DNA from: Pedobacter ginsengisoli | GTDB taxonomy: Bacteria; Bacteroidota; Bacteroidia; Sphingobacteriales; Sphingobacteriaceae | DNA: 64,000 bases | Assembly: GCF_002736205.1 (NCBI RefSeq) | Contig: NZ_CP024091.1 | Span: 3,903,555-3,967,554 of the forward strand | Direction of reading: 5' to 3' | Shown here: positions 52,431-63,200 of the stretch, one piece after another | Layout of the letters: each line of letters opens with the position of its first letter | Position numbering within the stretch: position 1 is the first letter of the stretch | The notes under the pieces: model-generated | Seen by the model: the letters and a program-made list of their open reading frames with translations, nothing else | What the model was told of the DNA's origin: nothing | Databases searched by the model: none | Made by a program: the position numbers and the translations under genes

Positions 52431-53240
52431 ATGAAATTATTATCTCTGTTTTGCCTGCTATCACTGGCAATAATTAGTTGTAATCAGGGGCCAAAGCATC
52501 CTCAGGCGGATCTTGTTAATGCACGCATCGGCACACCAATGACCGAAGCTACAATATTATTTTATGCGGATTCTATTGATGCTACCCTTAACACATATGA
52601 AAAGAACGTAAGCCTTGTTTATCAGCTTGGAGAGGCGACTATGCGTGTAGAAAAGTACAGCTTAAATGGAAAACCAGTACTGTTTTCTGAGTTTAAAAAC
52701 GACGAGGGAATAAGCAATAGAATAAAAAAGTACTATTTTAAGAACGATAGTTTGATTCTATTAAATGAAGGTGCTAAGGTAACTAAAGAGGGAACAGATA
52801 TTTTTGAAGACCGTCGCATTTATCTTAGAAACAATATTCCCTTTACAGAAGAATACCGGAGTTCAGCAAGCCTCTCGGCGCTTAAGAGTGAGCACTTCCA
52901 GCACAAAAAGAAAACAATATCCAGTCAGACAAAAGAATATAGTAATGATATAAAATCCTTAAATGATGCGGTAAATGGGGCCGATAAATTTGACCTGGTT
53001 TTCGATAACATCATATCTACACCGGAAGAAAGCCATATTCTTTTAAAAAGTAAAGTACCGAATGGCTATACTGCAAGTATCTCTGTACAAACTCCGGATG
53101 CCTATGTGGATAGTTTGTTAAAAGATCCACTAGCCTTTAAGGGCGAAAAACTGAATATAAAATGGGAAGTAAAAGACAAAGAAGCAGTTTATGTGCCAGT
53201 AGCCGCCAATGTTACCTCGGCTAACGGATTAAAAAGATAA
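52431..53240 (+). CDS. hypothetical lipoprotein at the end of the PUL
   Basis: A 269-residue lipoprotein that I do not recognise. The signal peptide ends in a lipobox (AIISC, Cys17). The mature part is charged and lacks membrane segments or obvious catalytic motifs. Its last 52 bases overlap the convergent SprT-like gene. It may belong to the carbohydrate locus or be independent. Confidence 0.82.
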   Translation: MKLLSLFCLLSLAIISCNQGPKHPQADLVNARIGTPMTEATILFYADSIDATLNTYEKNVSLVYQLGEATMRVEKYSLNGKPVLFSEFKNDEGISNRIKKYYFKNDSLILLNEGAKVTKEGTDIFEDRRIYLRNNIPFTEEYRSSASLSALKSEHFQHKKKTISSQTKEYSNDIKSLNDAVNGADKFDLVFDNIISTPEESHILLKSKVPNGYTASISVQTPDAYVDSLLKDPLAFKGEKLNIKWEVKDKEAVYVPVAANVTSANGLKR

Positions 53241-53803
53241 ATATTTCCGTTATCAAGACAAACGCAACGGTATCTTTTTCTCAAACGCTCTCCTTTTTTA
53301 AATTGTCTTCCATCCTTTATGCTGAATATGGTGTTTATAGGGAGCTCTTCAAGGCGCGATACGTTGATCAGGGCATCATATTTCTTTAAGGCCCTTGATA
53401 GCTTTAAATCAGTACAACTGGCGGCCGAAGGATTATCTAAATAACTGATAATTGCAGACTGTACATCCTGAGGAAAAATATTCTGATCAATAAAAGGCAC
53501 CATCATTCGTTTAAAATTCCGCTTCCACTCATCTCCATGGGGCTTCACTCTATTCTTGTGATCATTCCAGGTCAGTAAATGCGCAAATTCGTGAACAGTG
53601 GTGACCAGAAACGCATATGCATTAAGGTCATTATTAACCGAAATCTTATGCCCTGCACCTTTAAAAGGATGTCTGTAATCGCCCAGTTTTGTAGCCCTGT
53701 TCTTAGAAATCTTAAATTCACATTGAAAATAATCTATCCACCGGGCTATAATGGGAGCCGCAGCAGCAGGCATGTATTGTGCTAAGATATGCTCCTTTTT
53801 CAC
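53189..53803 (-). CDS. SprT-like zinc metalloprotease domain protein
   Basis: A 204-residue SprT-family protein. The zinc motif is His71-Glu72-x2-His75 (HEFAH), followed by a third His in KPHGDEWKRNF, the usual SprT arrangement. The start is GTG at 53803 (MKKEHILAQYMP); an internal ATG at 53773 is an alternative. The 3' end overlaps the convergent lipoprotein gene by 52 bases. It lies 18 bases after feoB on the same strand. Substrate is unknown; eukaryotic relatives (Spartan) cut DNA-protein crosslinks. Confidence 0.88.
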   Translation of the reverse strand: MKKEHILAQYMPAAAAPIIARWIDYFQCEFKISKNRATKLGDYRHPFKGAGHKISVNNDLNAYAFLVTTVHEFAHLLTWNDHKNRVKPHGDEWKRNFKRMMVPFIDQNIFPQDVQSAIISYLDNPSAASCTDLKLSRALKKYDALINVSRLEELPINTIFSIKDGRQFKKGERLRKRYRCVCLDNGNIYLFNPLAEVTLAATGT

Positions 53804-53821
53804 AAAGGCAAGATAATTAAA

Positions 53822-55936
53822 TTACTTTAAAAGTTGATAAGCTATCAAACTCGCAACATATGCCATTCCGGTCATATACAAGATCTGAATAACCGGCCAC
53901 TTCCACGATTTAGTTTCTCTGAAAACTATAGCTACTGTACTCATACACTGCATGGCAAAGGCATAAAACAACATTAATGAAAACGCCGTAGCAAATGTAA
54001 ATACAGGCAACCCGGTATCCGGATCTTTGGCACCACGCATTTTATTGCGGATGGTAGCCACCTCCCCGTCACTATCTACACTATAAATAGTTGCCATAGT
54101 ACCAACAAAAGCTTCCCTTGCAGCGAATGAGGTAATTAAGGCAATACCTATTTTCCAATCAAAGCCCAAAGGTTTTATAGCAGGCTCTATCACATGACCT
54201 AATATTCCGGCATAAGAGTTTTCAAGCTTCTCAGCCGCTCTATCCCGTTCCAGTGTACTAATTTGCACGCTGTCTTTCTGCGCCTCTATAGCCTCGTATT
54301 TTTTATCAATCTCGGCAAATCGCTCCGATGGCCCGTATGTTGCCAATACCCAAAGAATAATTGAGATGGCAATAATCACTTTACCTGCTTCAAAAACAAA
54401 GGTTTTAGATTTCTCATACATCGTATAAATTACATTTGTCCATCTTGGCATCCTGTAAACAGGCAATTCCATAATGAAATATGATTTCTCTTTGGCCTTT
54501 ATCAGAAACTTCATTACAAAAGCTACCAATACAGCCGCCGAAATACTGATAATGTACATACCCATAAGAGTTAAACCTTGCAGATTGATAAACCCCCAAA
54601 CCATTTTTTCAGGAACGACCAGAGATATCAACAAGGTATAAACAGGTAATCTTGCCGAACAGCTTACCAAGGGGGCAACCATAATGGTTATAATCCGGTC
54701 TTTCCAGCTCTCAATATTTCTGGCACTCATTATTGATGGAACCGCACAGGCCAGACTTCCAATCATTGGCACTACAGATTTACCGCTTAGGCCAAACTTT
54801 CGCATAATCTTATCCATCATAAAAGTAACACGGGCCATATAGCCGGTATCTTCCAGAATAGATATAAAAGCAAATAAGATTGCTATTTGAGGTATAAAAA
54901 TCACCACCCCACCCAAACCGGCCAATACACCATCTAAAAGAAGATTGGTTAAAATCCCGTCGGGCAGATGTTGATGACCATATTCAGTAAGCCATACAAA
55001 AGCATATTCAATTAACTCCATTGGATAAGACGACCAGGAGAAAATAGAATTGAAAATGAAGAAGAGGATACCAATAAATATTAGAAAACCCCAAAACTTA
55101 TTGGTAAGTATTGAATCCAGTTTATCACTAAAAACGAATTTTTTTGCAGCCCCGGTATCCTTTACTACACCGCTTAAAACACCGCTTAAATATCTGTAGC
55201 GGGCAATGGTCTCAGCTGCCTGTAACTTGGATGATTCAAAAGTATGCTCAGCTATAATCCGTTCAAAAAGTTCATGATCCTGGGCCGAAAATGTGTTAAG
55301 ATGCTGATGCTGGTGCAATATCTGCAAAGCCAGATAATTGTTGTCTGTCTTTATATGCTGCTTAACCAGGGCAATAGCCTCAGGTGCCAATACATGTACG
55401 TCAGTTCCTTCAACCTGCGTAGCAATGGCTGTTGTGTTATTAATGGCTTGCTTAAGTTCTGCCAGGCCCGAATTACTTCGGGCAGAGATTGCTACAACCT
55501 GAACCCCTAACCTTTCAGAAAGCTTATTGATATCGATATCAATACCTTCTTTTTTGGCCATGTCGGTCATGTTAAGTGCCAAAACCACTGGAACACCTAA
55601 ATCGGCTACCTGCGAGTAGAGTAATAAATTTCTTCGAAGATTTGTTGCATCTGCTACCAGCACAACAATATCCGGATAGCTTGAATTCTTTTTATCAGCC
55701 AGAACCTGAAATACTATACTTTCATCTTTACTTTTAGGGTATAAGCTGTAAGTACCTGGTAAATCAATTATTTCGGCCTGTTTGTTATCGGCTAGTTTGC
55801 AATAGCCTACTTTCTTATCAACAGTAATACCCGGGAAATTCCCAATCTTCTGGTTTAATCCTGTAAGCAGGTTAAAAAGTGTAGATTTCCCTGTGTTGGG
55901 GTTACCAACTAAAGCAATTTTAATATCTTTTGCCAA
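53822..55936 (-). CDS. feoB: ferrous iron transporter FeoB
   Basis: A 704-residue inner-membrane Fe2+ transporter. The cytoplasmic G domain has G1 GNPNTGKST at 11-19, G3 DLPG and G4 NMTD. The membrane part has about ten helices with the two gate regions (around VIFIPQIAILFAFISILEDTG and the later repeat). The frame is open to 55984 inside feoA, but the TTG at 55936 (MAKDIKIALVGN) gives the normal start 5 bases after the feoA stop. It needs FeoA as a partner. Confidence 0.94.
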   Translation of the reverse strand: MAKDIKIALVGNPNTGKSTLFNLLTGLNQKIGNFPGITVDKKVGYCKLADNKQAEIIDLPGTYSLYPKSKDESIVFQVLADKKNSSYPDIVVLVADATNLRRNLLLYSQVADLGVPVVLALNMTDMAKKEGIDIDINKLSERLGVQVVAISARSNSGLAELKQAINNTTAIATQVEGTDVHVLAPEAIALVKQHIKTDNNYLALQILHQHQHLNTFSAQDHELFERIIAEHTFESSKLQAAETIARYRYLSGVLSGVVKDTGAAKKFVFSDKLDSILTNKFWGFLIFIGILFFIFNSIFSWSSYPMELIEYAFVWLTEYGHQHLPDGILTNLLLDGVLAGLGGVVIFIPQIAILFAFISILEDTGYMARVTFMMDKIMRKFGLSGKSVVPMIGSLACAVPSIMSARNIESWKDRIITIMVAPLVSCSARLPVYTLLISLVVPEKMVWGFINLQGLTLMGMYIISISAAVLVAFVMKFLIKAKEKSYFIMELPVYRMPRWTNVIYTMYEKSKTFVFEAGKVIIAISIILWVLATYGPSERFAEIDKKYEAIEAQKDSVQISTLERDRAAEKLENSYAGILGHVIEPAIKPLGFDWKIGIALITSFAAREAFVGTMATIYSVDSDGEVATIRNKMRGAKDPDTGLPVFTFATAFSLMLFYAFAMQCMSTVAIVFRETKSWKWPVIQILYMTGMAYVASLIAYQLLK

Positions 55937-55941
55937 AATTA

Positions 55942-56157
55942 TTATTGAATTATAATAATAGATGCTTCGTTTTTGCGCAAACAAAGTTGATATCCCGCAA
56001 CGCGAATAGCAATTGGATCACCAAGGGGCGCAAAACGTTCCACCTCTACTGTTTCACCAGGCAAGCATCCCATTTCCATTAATTTTACAGACATTTCGAG
56101 ATCTGTAAATGCTACGATAGTACCCTGTTCTCCTGGATTTAACTGCGAAAGTTTCAT
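55942..56157 (-). CDS. feoA: ferrous iron transport accessory protein FeoA
   Basis: A 71-residue SH3-like protein that helps FeoB. The typical pattern LNPGEQGTIVAF, MEMGCLPGETVEVERFAPLGDPIAIRV is present. It directly precedes feoB. An imperfect 30-bp inverted repeat lies 29-58 bases upstream and may be an iron-responsive operator. Confidence 0.93.
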   Translation of the reverse strand: MKLSQLNPGEQGTIVAFTDLEMSVKLMEMGCLPGETVEVERFAPLGDPIAIRVAGYQLCLRKNEASIIIIQ

Positions 56158-56185
56158 CTATGTATAAGTGTTATTTTGGAGCGCA

Positions 56186-56215
56186 ATTTAGACTTAATTT
56201 ATAATAAATCCAAAT
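56186..56215. promoter_or_regulatory. imperfect inverted repeat before feoA, possible iron-responsive operator
   Basis: ATTTAGACTTAATTT (56186-56200) and ATAATAAATCCAAAT (56201-56215) match in 11 of 15 positions as an inverted repeat. Size and position fit a Fur or DtxR-type site before an iron transporter. This is inference from position and symmetry. Confidence 0.35.
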
Positions 56216-56252
56216 AAGCAAATGTTTATATACGGTCATAAAGAACCCGCTG

Positions 56253-56375
56253 TTATTTTTGTGGATAGCTGGAATAGCTAACCCTAGGGCATTTACAGCC
56301 CGGTTTAAAAATACCACAGCCGCTAATTGATCCTACCAGTATTAACAGCACCAGTAAATTAATTTGCTTTTTCAT
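56253..56375 (-). CDS. small lipoprotein between the VanZ-like gene and feoA
   Basis: A 40-residue ORF on the minus strand that starts MKKQINLLVLLILVGSISGC. The hydrophobic stretch ends in a perfect lipobox (SISGC, Cys20), leaving a 21-residue mature tail with two more Cys (GCKC) and a Tyr/Ser-rich end. The start overlaps the 3' end of the VanZ-like gene by 17 bases, so it is probably translated with it. No function is known to me. Small lipoproteins of this kind are common but poorly annotated in Bacteroidota. Confidence 0.7.
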   Translation of the reverse strand: MKKQINLLVLLILVGSISGCGIFKPGCKCPRVSYSSYPQK

Positions 56376-56763
56376 TGTAATTAGATTTATGCAGCAAAAT
56401 ATAACTAAAAACACCCATTAAAACACCAATCATGTCGCAACCAAAATCCCACCATTCTGCAGAGCGGTAAGTAAATACTTTCCATTGCAACAGTTCAATA
56501 CCACCACCAAGCGCAGCCGTAATAACAATGATCTTAAATATGGTTAAAGAGCGAAAGCTGTAATTGTGCTGGTGCCTTATTTTACCGAAAAATAAAAGGA
56601 TAGTAAGCACATAAAAAAAACCTAAATGGACAAACTTATCAAAGCCTTCAAAAAAAAAGCCTGAACCACTGGTATCAGGCATTTTTATATTACAAAGCAC
56701 TAAAATTACAACGGTCCAGACAATGGCCCATATCTGATATTTTAATTCCCCGAATTTATTCAT
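56359..56763 (-). CDS. VanZ-like membrane protein
   Basis: A 134-residue protein with four hydrophobic segments (about 13-25, 45-62, 73-91 and 112-128) and the VanZ signatures FDKFVHLGFFYVL and GGGIELLQWKVFTYRSAEWWDFGCDMIG. A TTG at 56766 is in frame, but ATG at 56763 is the better start, 3 bases after the gcvH stop. In enterococci VanZ gives low teicoplanin resistance; here the family member sits in the sprA-gcvH neighbourhood with unknown role. Confidence 0.88.
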   Translation of the reverse strand: MNKFGELKYQIWAIVWTVVILVLCNIKMPDTSGSGFFFEGFDKFVHLGFFYVLTILLFFGKIRHQHNYSFRSLTIFKIIVITAALGGGIELLQWKVFTYRSAEWWDFGCDMIGVLMGVFSYILLHKSNYNEKAN

Positions 56764-56766
56764 CAA

Positions 56767-57147
56767 TTATGCTCCTACAAGTGCCTTGTAAGCATCGGCG
56801 GTTAACAGACCATCAACTTCAGAAAGATCAGAAACTGATACTTTAACCATCCATCCCTGTCCATATGGATCAGAATTTACCAGCTCAGGGTTATCATTAA
56901 GAGCAGCATTAGTTTCGGTAACAGTAGCTGTTACTGGCATAAACAAGTCTGAAACTGTTTTAACCGCTTCAACAGTACCAAATACCTCATCTTTGCTCAC
57001 TTCATCACCTACAGTGTTAATGTCTATATATACGATATCACCAAGCTCACGCTGTGCAAAATCAGTAATACCAATGTAAGCCTCATTACCCTCAATTCTA
57101 AGCCATTCGTGGTCTTTAGTGTACTTTAATTCTGATGGAAAATTCAT
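56767..57147 (-). CDS. gcvH: glycine cleavage system H protein
   Basis: A 126-residue lipoyl carrier of the glycine cleavage system. The lipoylated lysine is Lys63 in GTVEAVKTVSDL, and the start YTKDHEWLRIEGN is typical. No gcvT or gcvP is adjacent. In many Bacteroidota gcvH lies directly after sprA, as here, so its position is not that of a dedicated operon. Confidence 0.95.
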   Translation of the reverse strand: MNFPSELKYTKDHEWLRIEGNEAYIGITDFAQRELGDIVYIDINTVGDEVSKDEVFGTVEAVKTVSDLFMPVTATVTETNAALNDNPELVNSDPYGQGWMVKVSVSDLSEVDGLLTADAYKALVGA

Positions 57148-57245
57148 TTCTCTAAATTTATTTTTTCGTAAATCTTTTACCGCTCAACACATTAAATATG
57201 TTGCGCGCGTTCAAAGGTAATTAATATCAGTGTTTATAACAATCC

Positions 57246-60200
57246 TTAATTAAGAGTAATCCGTAAACTAAATCCAAAATTACTGAAAGAAGTGTTAAAG
57301 GTTTGCGAAGTATATGGTTTGGTAACATTAGAATCATAAAATACACGCACATTAAAACGCTGGTTAAGCACGTAATCTACACTTGGCCTAAAGGTTATAT
57401 TTTTGGCACCCGAGGAAACTTCTGCCTCTGTAATATCTGCACGGTAAATTACAGTCTTATTGTCCCTTAATGCAATATCCAGTTTAAAGTCCATGTTATT
57501 GTCGGTTTTTAGCCCCTTAAATAATCCAAATGGGAACCTGAATTTATTTGTCCTGTATCCAAGTCCAAACACCATATTGTTTTCTGTTAATTGGGCCAGC
57601 TGACTGTTGGCAAGGCTTAAGCCCAGTAATCTCGATCGTCCGTACTCAAAATTAGCAGTCATGTTATTTTTTAACCTGGTATCAACACCAATAAGCGGTG
57701 CAAATTGTTCGGCTATGGTAACCTGCGAATATTGGAACTTAGGCAGGAAATTCCCACCATTGGCATCTTCCCTACTAATTACAGCGCCATTACTTTCCTG
57801 ATACCTTAATAAAGAATTAAAGCTGTTTATACTATAAACTGAGCGATACGAATGTCTTACATCTATGGAGTTAAAACGATCTGCAAGGAAAGCAATACGG
57901 GTTAACCCACGGTAATTTAAACGCCAGTTGGGCAAAGGAATACTTGGCAGTGAGTTCAGGCTTACAGAAGAAGCACTTCGGCCGGAATAGGCCGCTAAAA
58001 ATGCGGAAACAACTACATCCTGAGCATTCTTATCGTACCCATCTGCATAGCCATTAATAATACCTCTTGAATTTGGATTTTGCGCACCCAAACGCTGTGA
58101 AATTACCTGTCGGTTGGCCATAAACTGATTGAACAGACTAGAAACCGTACTGCCCGATTTTTCTGAGAACGCCGTGCGTAAAGAAATAAATGAAACGCTA
58201 TAGTCGCCGGTTGTGTATGGACTCAAATCCTCAAATTCACGTTTATCAGTGTTATACCTATAGTTTGTTGAGAAATTCGATGTCCTGTTTTTATTTGCAG
58301 TAAGGGTAATGGTCAGGTCCCGAATTGGCTCTATTAAACTAGTAAAACTTAAATCCTCTCTTAGTGTATTTACATAGAGTTGCGATTGTAAGGTATCTGT
58401 TGTAAGCCAGCCATTATTAACCGCCATGCTTCGTATGTCGCGCTGACTTCCAAACACAAATCCCAATCCAGGTGCGCCGGTTATATCATCAATACCAAAG
58501 TAATTGGTCTTGGGCAAATACCCCGGCATAAATATCCCTCTGGTCTGTGTATAGGCACCTACAATATTTTTAACACCGGTAAGTAAGCCCACAAAAAAAC
58601 CTGCCCCTGATTGCTTATCGGCAGTACCGGTTCCGGCCTTTCTGACAAAGCCAAATTTATTATAAAGACTGGCAAGGTTCAGATTTGGATTTATCTGGAT
58701 AATTCTTGAATTCTGAATGGTATTACCCAAATCAATAAGTGGGTTTCTAAGGGTCGACAAAGGTTCTGTTTGCCAGTTAAAACTTGTTCCATAACGTGTG
58801 GTTACATTTAACCAGTCCATTCCCGGAATCTTATTTATCGGCAGGTTATAGGTCACATTTAAATTATGTGAGTAGTCTGTAGTTCTGCCCAGTCGTTTTA
58901 AATTCTGCCACAGTGTGTCCCTTTTCATTCCATTAATTCTGCCTTCCGGCTCATCAATAATGGAGTAGTTGGTCGCATCAAAATCTAAAGTAAGGGAACG
59001 TGTAAAGTTCCAGGAAATACCATATACCCTTGTAACCAGGAAGTTTTTATTAAAAGTTGTATTTATAGGAATGGCATTATTCGGATCATTGTTGCGAAGG
59101 CTGTTTTCCGAATAATAACGATCAAGATCAATCCTGAAATTGATTGAATTTGGCAGCAGGCTAAAGTTTAGCTCTTTCAACAATGCCAGTGTATTGGTTT
59201 TAATGATCTTCGCAAAAGGCTCATAACTTTTTGACTGGCCTGCATAATTATAGGCTAACGAAGCTCTGTAAGTTTGCTGTATATTATTCTGATTTATAAA
59301 ATCTCTATGGGCAAATTTAGTATAGGCATAGCTAGCATTTAAATTCTCTACATCCCAAAGCTGTGGCTTTTTATCAAGATCTGTACGTTCCTTTCTTACA
59401 TTGGTAAAACTGATGCTATTGCGGGTAGTGTAATCCTGGGCATAGTTTAAAATCTCTTTTTTCTCTGCTCTGGTAGCTCCTTCAAGTGCTGTTTTCAATT
59501 CTATATCGGGCGTTCTTGGATCATACTGAGGGGTACTGATCTGACTTGAATAACTCACGAACATAGGAATTTTCACACCCGATTTCTGAGGTAAAAACTT
59601 ACCCAGCTCCATACTCGAGGAGATATCAAAAAACACATTGTCTGCCCTGTTTCTTTCGCTTACTCTTTTTTCCAACGAACCAAATCCTATGGTCGATTTA
59701 CTTCCTGAAATATTTACATCCGCAAAATCTGCAAGTTGCGCATTCATCCTTGCCGTTGCAGCCCAGCCGCCCCTTTCATCAAATTGGGTTAGCCTTAATT
59801 CATTAAACCATATCTGGGCATTTTTGTCCAGCCCATCATCTTCGCCTGGATTTACAGGGTTTCGGAGCGGGTTTTTCACCCCAAGCATATAAACCCTAAC
59901 CTTACTCATATCAGGCTGCCCCTTTATGGTAATCGTTTTTCCGTTCTCAATAAATTCAAAAGGAATATTTACCGGCCATGGCTGACCGTTAAGCATCGCC
60001 TTGTTTCTTGCTATTTTAGCCTTTTGAAAAATCTCAAGTTCAATGTCCAATTTATTCTGATCTGGCCAGATTGCATAAGGATCACTTGTTCCCGGACCAG
60101 TAACTCTTAAAGGCTGTGCGTACTCGTAATAATTATCCTGGTTATCGGTACCAATCCTTAAAAAAGCACTCAAATCATTATTGTTTAACACATTGCTGCC

Positions 60201-63200
60201 AAGGGCTTCAAGGTGAATGTACATTTCCAGATGCTTATAAGATCTAAAGTCATTAATAGCAGTTTTAAATGCCGCCCTTCCATAACCATCTCTTAAATTC
60301 TTTACCGTTACCGCCAGCGATTGCTCATTCTGCCTGGTATCACCGCGGTAGTTGCTAAAATCACGTTCTCTTTCAATACCTGGCGGAACAACGTAAGGTA
60401 TTGGTGTACGCTTTCCATTCTCTTCAATGTTTACAGTTGCCACTTCAATTGTCGAATTGTCTGCCCCGATAGGTTGTAACACCGGATCAACAATAACCTG
60501 TGCAGGATCATTCTTTGCATTATACTGACGCCACTCTCCCCTTATCAATTGGATTTTTCCAAATCTTAATACAGTAGTATCGGCATAATTGGTCAGGAAC
60601 ATCCTGATAAACCGGATAGATTTAAAATCCTGAATATTGCCAACCTTCTGTTGGTACTGTGCCAATGGAATTCTGATCTGGTACCAGGTAACAGGCTGAG
60701 TTTGTCCGTTAGCCAGCTTAACCTGCGAGGTCACCTTATCGGTAACAAAGTTTTGCCCCACCATCAAATCGCCGGGGCGCATAGATACCTTATACTGAAA
60801 ATACTCGTCAGACTGAGTCATATTGTTATCTCTGTTGATGTCTTCTCCGTCTGGTAAAGATGTAGAAGCTGAATTTTCTACACCAAAATCTTCCTGAGAT
60901 TGCTGAGGGGTTTTAGAGTTTCCTTCAGTGCCATTGTATCGCTGATAGCGCTTTAAAATCCCTGCTCCTTCCTGATCCAGTGCATTACTTCTGTAATATG
61001 AATAATCGTCCGATGAGGGGTCATTCTCTAATTCAGCAGCAGCATCAGGATTCAGCTGCCCTTTTATCTGATTAATAAGTGCTGCGAATTTTGAACGCTC
61101 ATCTGTACTGGACAATCCATCCAATCCTACGTCCTGGCTTCTTCTGGCATCGGGATCATTATCAAATGCCTGAACTACCGGTTGCAGTTTTGGTACCCTG
61201 CCCCAGTTTGTTTCATCAAATTTACTCGGATCACCATTGGCAGGCAAACCATTTTCTAATGATTTACGACCGTCCTTAAGAATGTCTTCCGAAATATTTC
61301 CGATATTAAAATACAAATCACCACCCGCAGAATTCGGTTTATAAATATTCGGGTCCATAACCCATAATTCTATAAACTCAATATTCAGTGCTTCAAAGTC
61401 ATTGGTTTCAATCCTTCTGAATAAACCACCCCATCTTGATTTAGGATTATTTAACAATCCATTAGAACTGAATCCGGTAGGTGCGTAATTATATGGCCCT
61501 CTTACGGTCGGATAAAAAGCAACGTCTAAAGTTGGTAAGGTGATCGACTGACCGGTACTGGTCTCCTTAAAAGGAAAAACCTCTTGCTCTATAATTTCGC
61601 GCACGTAATGGTTAGACAATTCTGTACGGTTACTCCTTACACTGGAAGGTAAGTTACTGGCATTCCTGTTATAAAAAGTAGGATCAATATTATAAAATGC
61701 TATCCGCGCCCTGTTATATCCATAAGCAAGGTCATTGATCAGGTTCGATTCAGGAAATAATTGCGGTGTACCTGATAATTGCCAGGCTACAGCACTTTTA
61801 AGATCTATCACAGACCTCGATGCTTCAAAATCGTCAAGGTAACTTACCCCACCACTCTTACCTCCAAAGTTCAGGGCATTTGGGTGGCCCGGTAACAATT
61901 GGGCAAACTCTCCCGAAAACGTAATGCTCGAAGGGGCTTTTGTTGAAAGGAAAGGCAATTTATCAACCAGCTTGGTTAAAAACCTGGATGGAGAATTGTA
62001 ATTAACATCAAAGCCCCAAATGGTATTTGAAATGGGTTCTTCTCCAATATTTACTTTCGGGGTTAATGGCTTTTCGGAAAGGTTCATTATTGTACCCCCC
62101 AAATTCAGCTTATTATTTACCTTATAGTCCAGCCTGGCACCAAATAAGGAGCGCTGCTGCAGTCCAAAAAGCTCGTTATTTTCAGTTGAGATCCTAATGG
62201 GCTGACCTGATATTAAGATCCCTGTATTTAATATTTTAACCCTGCCTCCCTGATAGTCTACTGTAAAATCAACACCTTCCTGCAAAGGGATTGTACCGGC
62301 AAAAACCCTTACTGATCCCTCAGGCACATTGATGGCATTCAGGCTAAACTCCGACGCAATATCTGACTGATAGCTTCCCTTTATAATGTACCTGTTTTGT
62401 TTGGTAAACAATTGCTGTGCAACAACCTTGGTAGAATCATATAATGCCGTATAAGTATATTTATCAATAAAAGCCTGTTCCGTTGGCAAAAATTGGCTCG
62501 CTAAATCCCTCCCAAAAGGCTCAACCAGCGGAAAAATTATTCGGCCATTTAATGGATCTATAGTGATATAGCCATTTTTGGTATTGGAAAGCACATAGGC
62601 TGTATTTCCACTTGTATTGTTAATGTTATTGGTATTATTCAGCGAATTGCTGTTCCCAAATGAGTTGGAAGCATTGGAGCTGGCATTTGAATTAAATGGA
62701 TTGTTCTCCGTCTGAAAATCAAAAATCCCATCTGGCTTCAATTCATCCTGCTGATTCAAGCGGTCCAAACCTGCAACCTGTATCCATAATTTATCCTTTA
62801 AAGGCCTTTTAAATTCATCCAGCTTCTCGCCCTCAGTAATTACAGGTCTTTCAATACCTGTCTTCTCATCAATCCTAAATATATCAAGCTTAAAATTCTG
62901 CTGACTGATCTGGTACCCACCAATAGAATAAATATTTTTCATCATTAACCCCCAGGTAGGCAGGTTAACTTTTGTTGTTTCATTCTTTAATAATTTTGCA
63001 AATAAAACTTTAGGGTTGGCCTGGTCAAATGGTACATCAGTAGTAAACTCACCTACCTGATATTCAACACCATTGTAAGTATAACGATAAGCAACAGCTA
63101 GTACCTCATCAGTGTTCAGGGCATTATTTAAGGAAATATAACCCAGCTTAGGCTGAAAGGTAAATTCACGTTCTGTCAACCGTCTTGCATAAGTAAGCTT

